Made by a program: the position numbers and the translations under genes. A model generated the notes under the pieces. It was given only the letters and a program-made list of their open reading frames with translations. It was not told the DNA's origin and made no database searches. A stretch of DNA of 64,000 bases from Pseudalkalibacillus salsuginis (GTDB lineage Bacteria; Bacillota; Bacilli; Bacillales; Fictibacillaceae). Positions 63,044 to 64,000 of this stretch are shown piece after piece; position 1 is the stretch's first letter, and every line of letters starts with the position of its first letter. The stretch covers positions 124,001-188,000 of the forward strand of contig NZ_JAKJHW010000002.1 of assembly GCF_021646685.1 (NCBI RefSeq). Direction: 5' to 3'.

Positions 63044-63972
63044 TACGCATGACTCCCAACATTTTTAGATAGTAAACCGTAGTGGTCCAATACAGAGCGG
63101 ATCTCCTTCTGTAATTCTTCACTTGGCAAATCCATCGGCAGACGCAGGTTCGGGGTGATCCGATCCATCATACCGAGTGCTGCTTTGAGCGGCGCAGGGT
63201 TCGTATCCTTGAACAGGACATCATTCAAAGGCATCAAATCATAATGCAGATCCTGTGCTTTTGTTACATTACCGTTCACCCAGTGGTTATAAACGTCCGC
63301 CACCCTGCCAGGCATGATGTTTGCAGTCGCACTGATATATCCTGCTCCACCAATTGCAAGCATCGGGTAACAGAGAAGCTCGATCCCGGAATAGAGCAAA
63401 AAGTCTCTCCCGCAATTCAGAAGCACGCGATTGACATGTTCAAAGTCCTTATTCGATTCTTTGATTCCGATAATGTTATCGCAATCCTCATTAAGTCTTG
63501 CAATTGTTTTGACGTCCATGTTGACGGCTGTGCGTCCTGGAATATTATAGATGATGATCGGAATATCTACGGTGTCTGCGATTGTTTTGAAATGTTTGTA
63601 AAGCGCATGTTGGGAGGGCTTGTTGTAGTATGGAACAATGACCATTGCTGCGTCTGCTCCGATTTCTTTCGCTTTCCTGGTGAGGTATAACGTTTCTTGG
63701 TGATTAGTGGAACCTGTACCTGGTACGAACGGGACTCTGCCGTTGACTGTTTTCGCTGCAGTCTCCATAACCTGGACTCTTTCCTCAAGAGTCAAAGAAC
63801 TCGGTTCACCAGTTGTACCAGTAATAGATACTCCATGGGAACCGCTTTCGATGTGCCATTCAATCAAGCTTTTCAACGTATCAAGATCAAGAGAATCATC
63901 TTCCTTGAACGGGGTGATAATCGGTGCAATCGATCCTCTCAATTGTTGTTTCACCACATCTAACTTCGACAT
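63043..63972 (-). CDS. DapA-family aldolase in the homoprotocatechuate operon
   Basis: A 309-residue class I aldolase of the dihydrodipicolinate synthase/N-acetylneuraminate lyase superfamily: TGTTGEPSSLTLEER, the proton-relay Tyr in IIIYNIPGRTAVN, Schiff-base Lys in IIGIKESNKDF. Its place in the hpa operon suggests it cleaves 2,4-dihydroxyhept-2-ene-1,7-dioate to pyruvate and succinate semialdehyde in place of HpaI; this is inference. A true DapA is less likely because lysine genes are absent nearby. ATG with AAAGGAGAGG upstream. Further genes of the operon probably lie beyond 64000. Confidence 0.8.
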   Translation of the reverse strand: MSKLDVVKQQLRGSIAPIITPFKEDDSLDLDTLKSLIEWHIESGSHGVSITGTTGEPSSLTLEERVQVMETAAKTVNGRVPFVPGTGSTNHQETLYLTRKAKEIGADAAMVIVPYYNKPSQHALYKHFKTIADTVDIPIIIYNIPGRTAVNMDVKTIARLNEDCDNIIGIKESNKDFEHVNRVLLNCGRDFLLYSGIELLCYPMLAIGGAGYISATANIMPGRVADVYNHWVNGNVTKAQDLHYDLMPLNDVLFKDTNPAPLKAALGMMDRITPNLRLPMDLPSEELQKEIRSVLDHYGLLSKNVGSHA

Positions 63973-64000
63973 GACAACCTCTCCTTTTTAAATGTAATTT

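Overview
The window reads as chromosome from an endospore-forming, low-GC Firmicute of the family Bacillaceae outside the B. subtilis group. The evidence is the cotJABC spore-coat operon, a bacillopeptidase F-type exoprotease, strong AGGAGG ribosome sites with frequent TTG starts, and blocks that match B. subtilis gene content (addB-addA-sbcD-sbcC, yisK, yisL, asnO, the mdx maltodextrin cluster). No rRNA, tRNA, prophage, transposase or CRISPR array was seen. The genus cannot be fixed from the sequence alone.

Layout: 1-1.8 kb, a three-gene heme-dependent oxidative N-demethylase (dimethylamine monooxygenase-like) operon, cut by the left edge. 1.8-8.4 kb, a maltodextrin locus (LacI regulator, two ABC permeases, binding lipoprotein, divergent neopullulanase) with a shared operator between the divergent genes. 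8.3-8.9 kb, a NERD-family pseudogene remnant and short repeats. 8.9-13.2 kb, a very large secreted subtilase. 13.8-17.8 kb, asnO, an MtnE-like aminotransferase, and a doubly frameshifted mtnU omega-amidase. 18-20.6 kb, a FIST-GGDEF-EAL protein. 21-29.5 kb, metabolic and membrane genes (yisL, rocD, gabD, yisK, a pterin dehydratase, a B12-binding radical SAM protein, hemolysin III). 29.7-32.7 kb, YknX/YknW-like proteins without their ABC partners, and a DUF421 protein. 32.9-44.7 kb, the DNA-break repair block sbcC, sbcD, addA, addB. 44.8-48.2 kb, two small proteins, a nine-unit 52-bp hairpin array, and an ABC-F gene preceded by a small leader ORF and an intrinsic terminator. 48.2-51.6 kb, GNAT, HEAT-repeat and methyltransferase genes. 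52-53 kb, a yybP-ykoY (Mn2+) riboswitch in front of a TerC-family gene. 53.2-54.3 kb, cotJABC. 54.7-58 kb, DoxX, MapB, TVP38 and a flavin split-barrel protein, interspersed with copies of a dispersed repeat. 58-64 kb, a homoprotocatechuate (4-hydroxyphenylacetate) meta-cleavage operon.

The strongest unexpected signals are non-coding: (i) the leader ORF/terminator ahead of the ABC-F gene, which looks like ribosome-mediated attenuation; (ii) the mutually exclusive aptamer/terminator/antiterminator of the terC riboswitch; (iii) one operator overlapping the -35 boxes of both divergent maltodextrin promoters; (iv) a ~180-bp dispersed repeat in six same-orientation copies, five of them within 6 kb; (v) the 52-bp hairpin array; (vi) three intergenic regions with unrelated motifs all phased at 20-21 bp. 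I did not find a clear new multi-gene defence or biosynthetic system.
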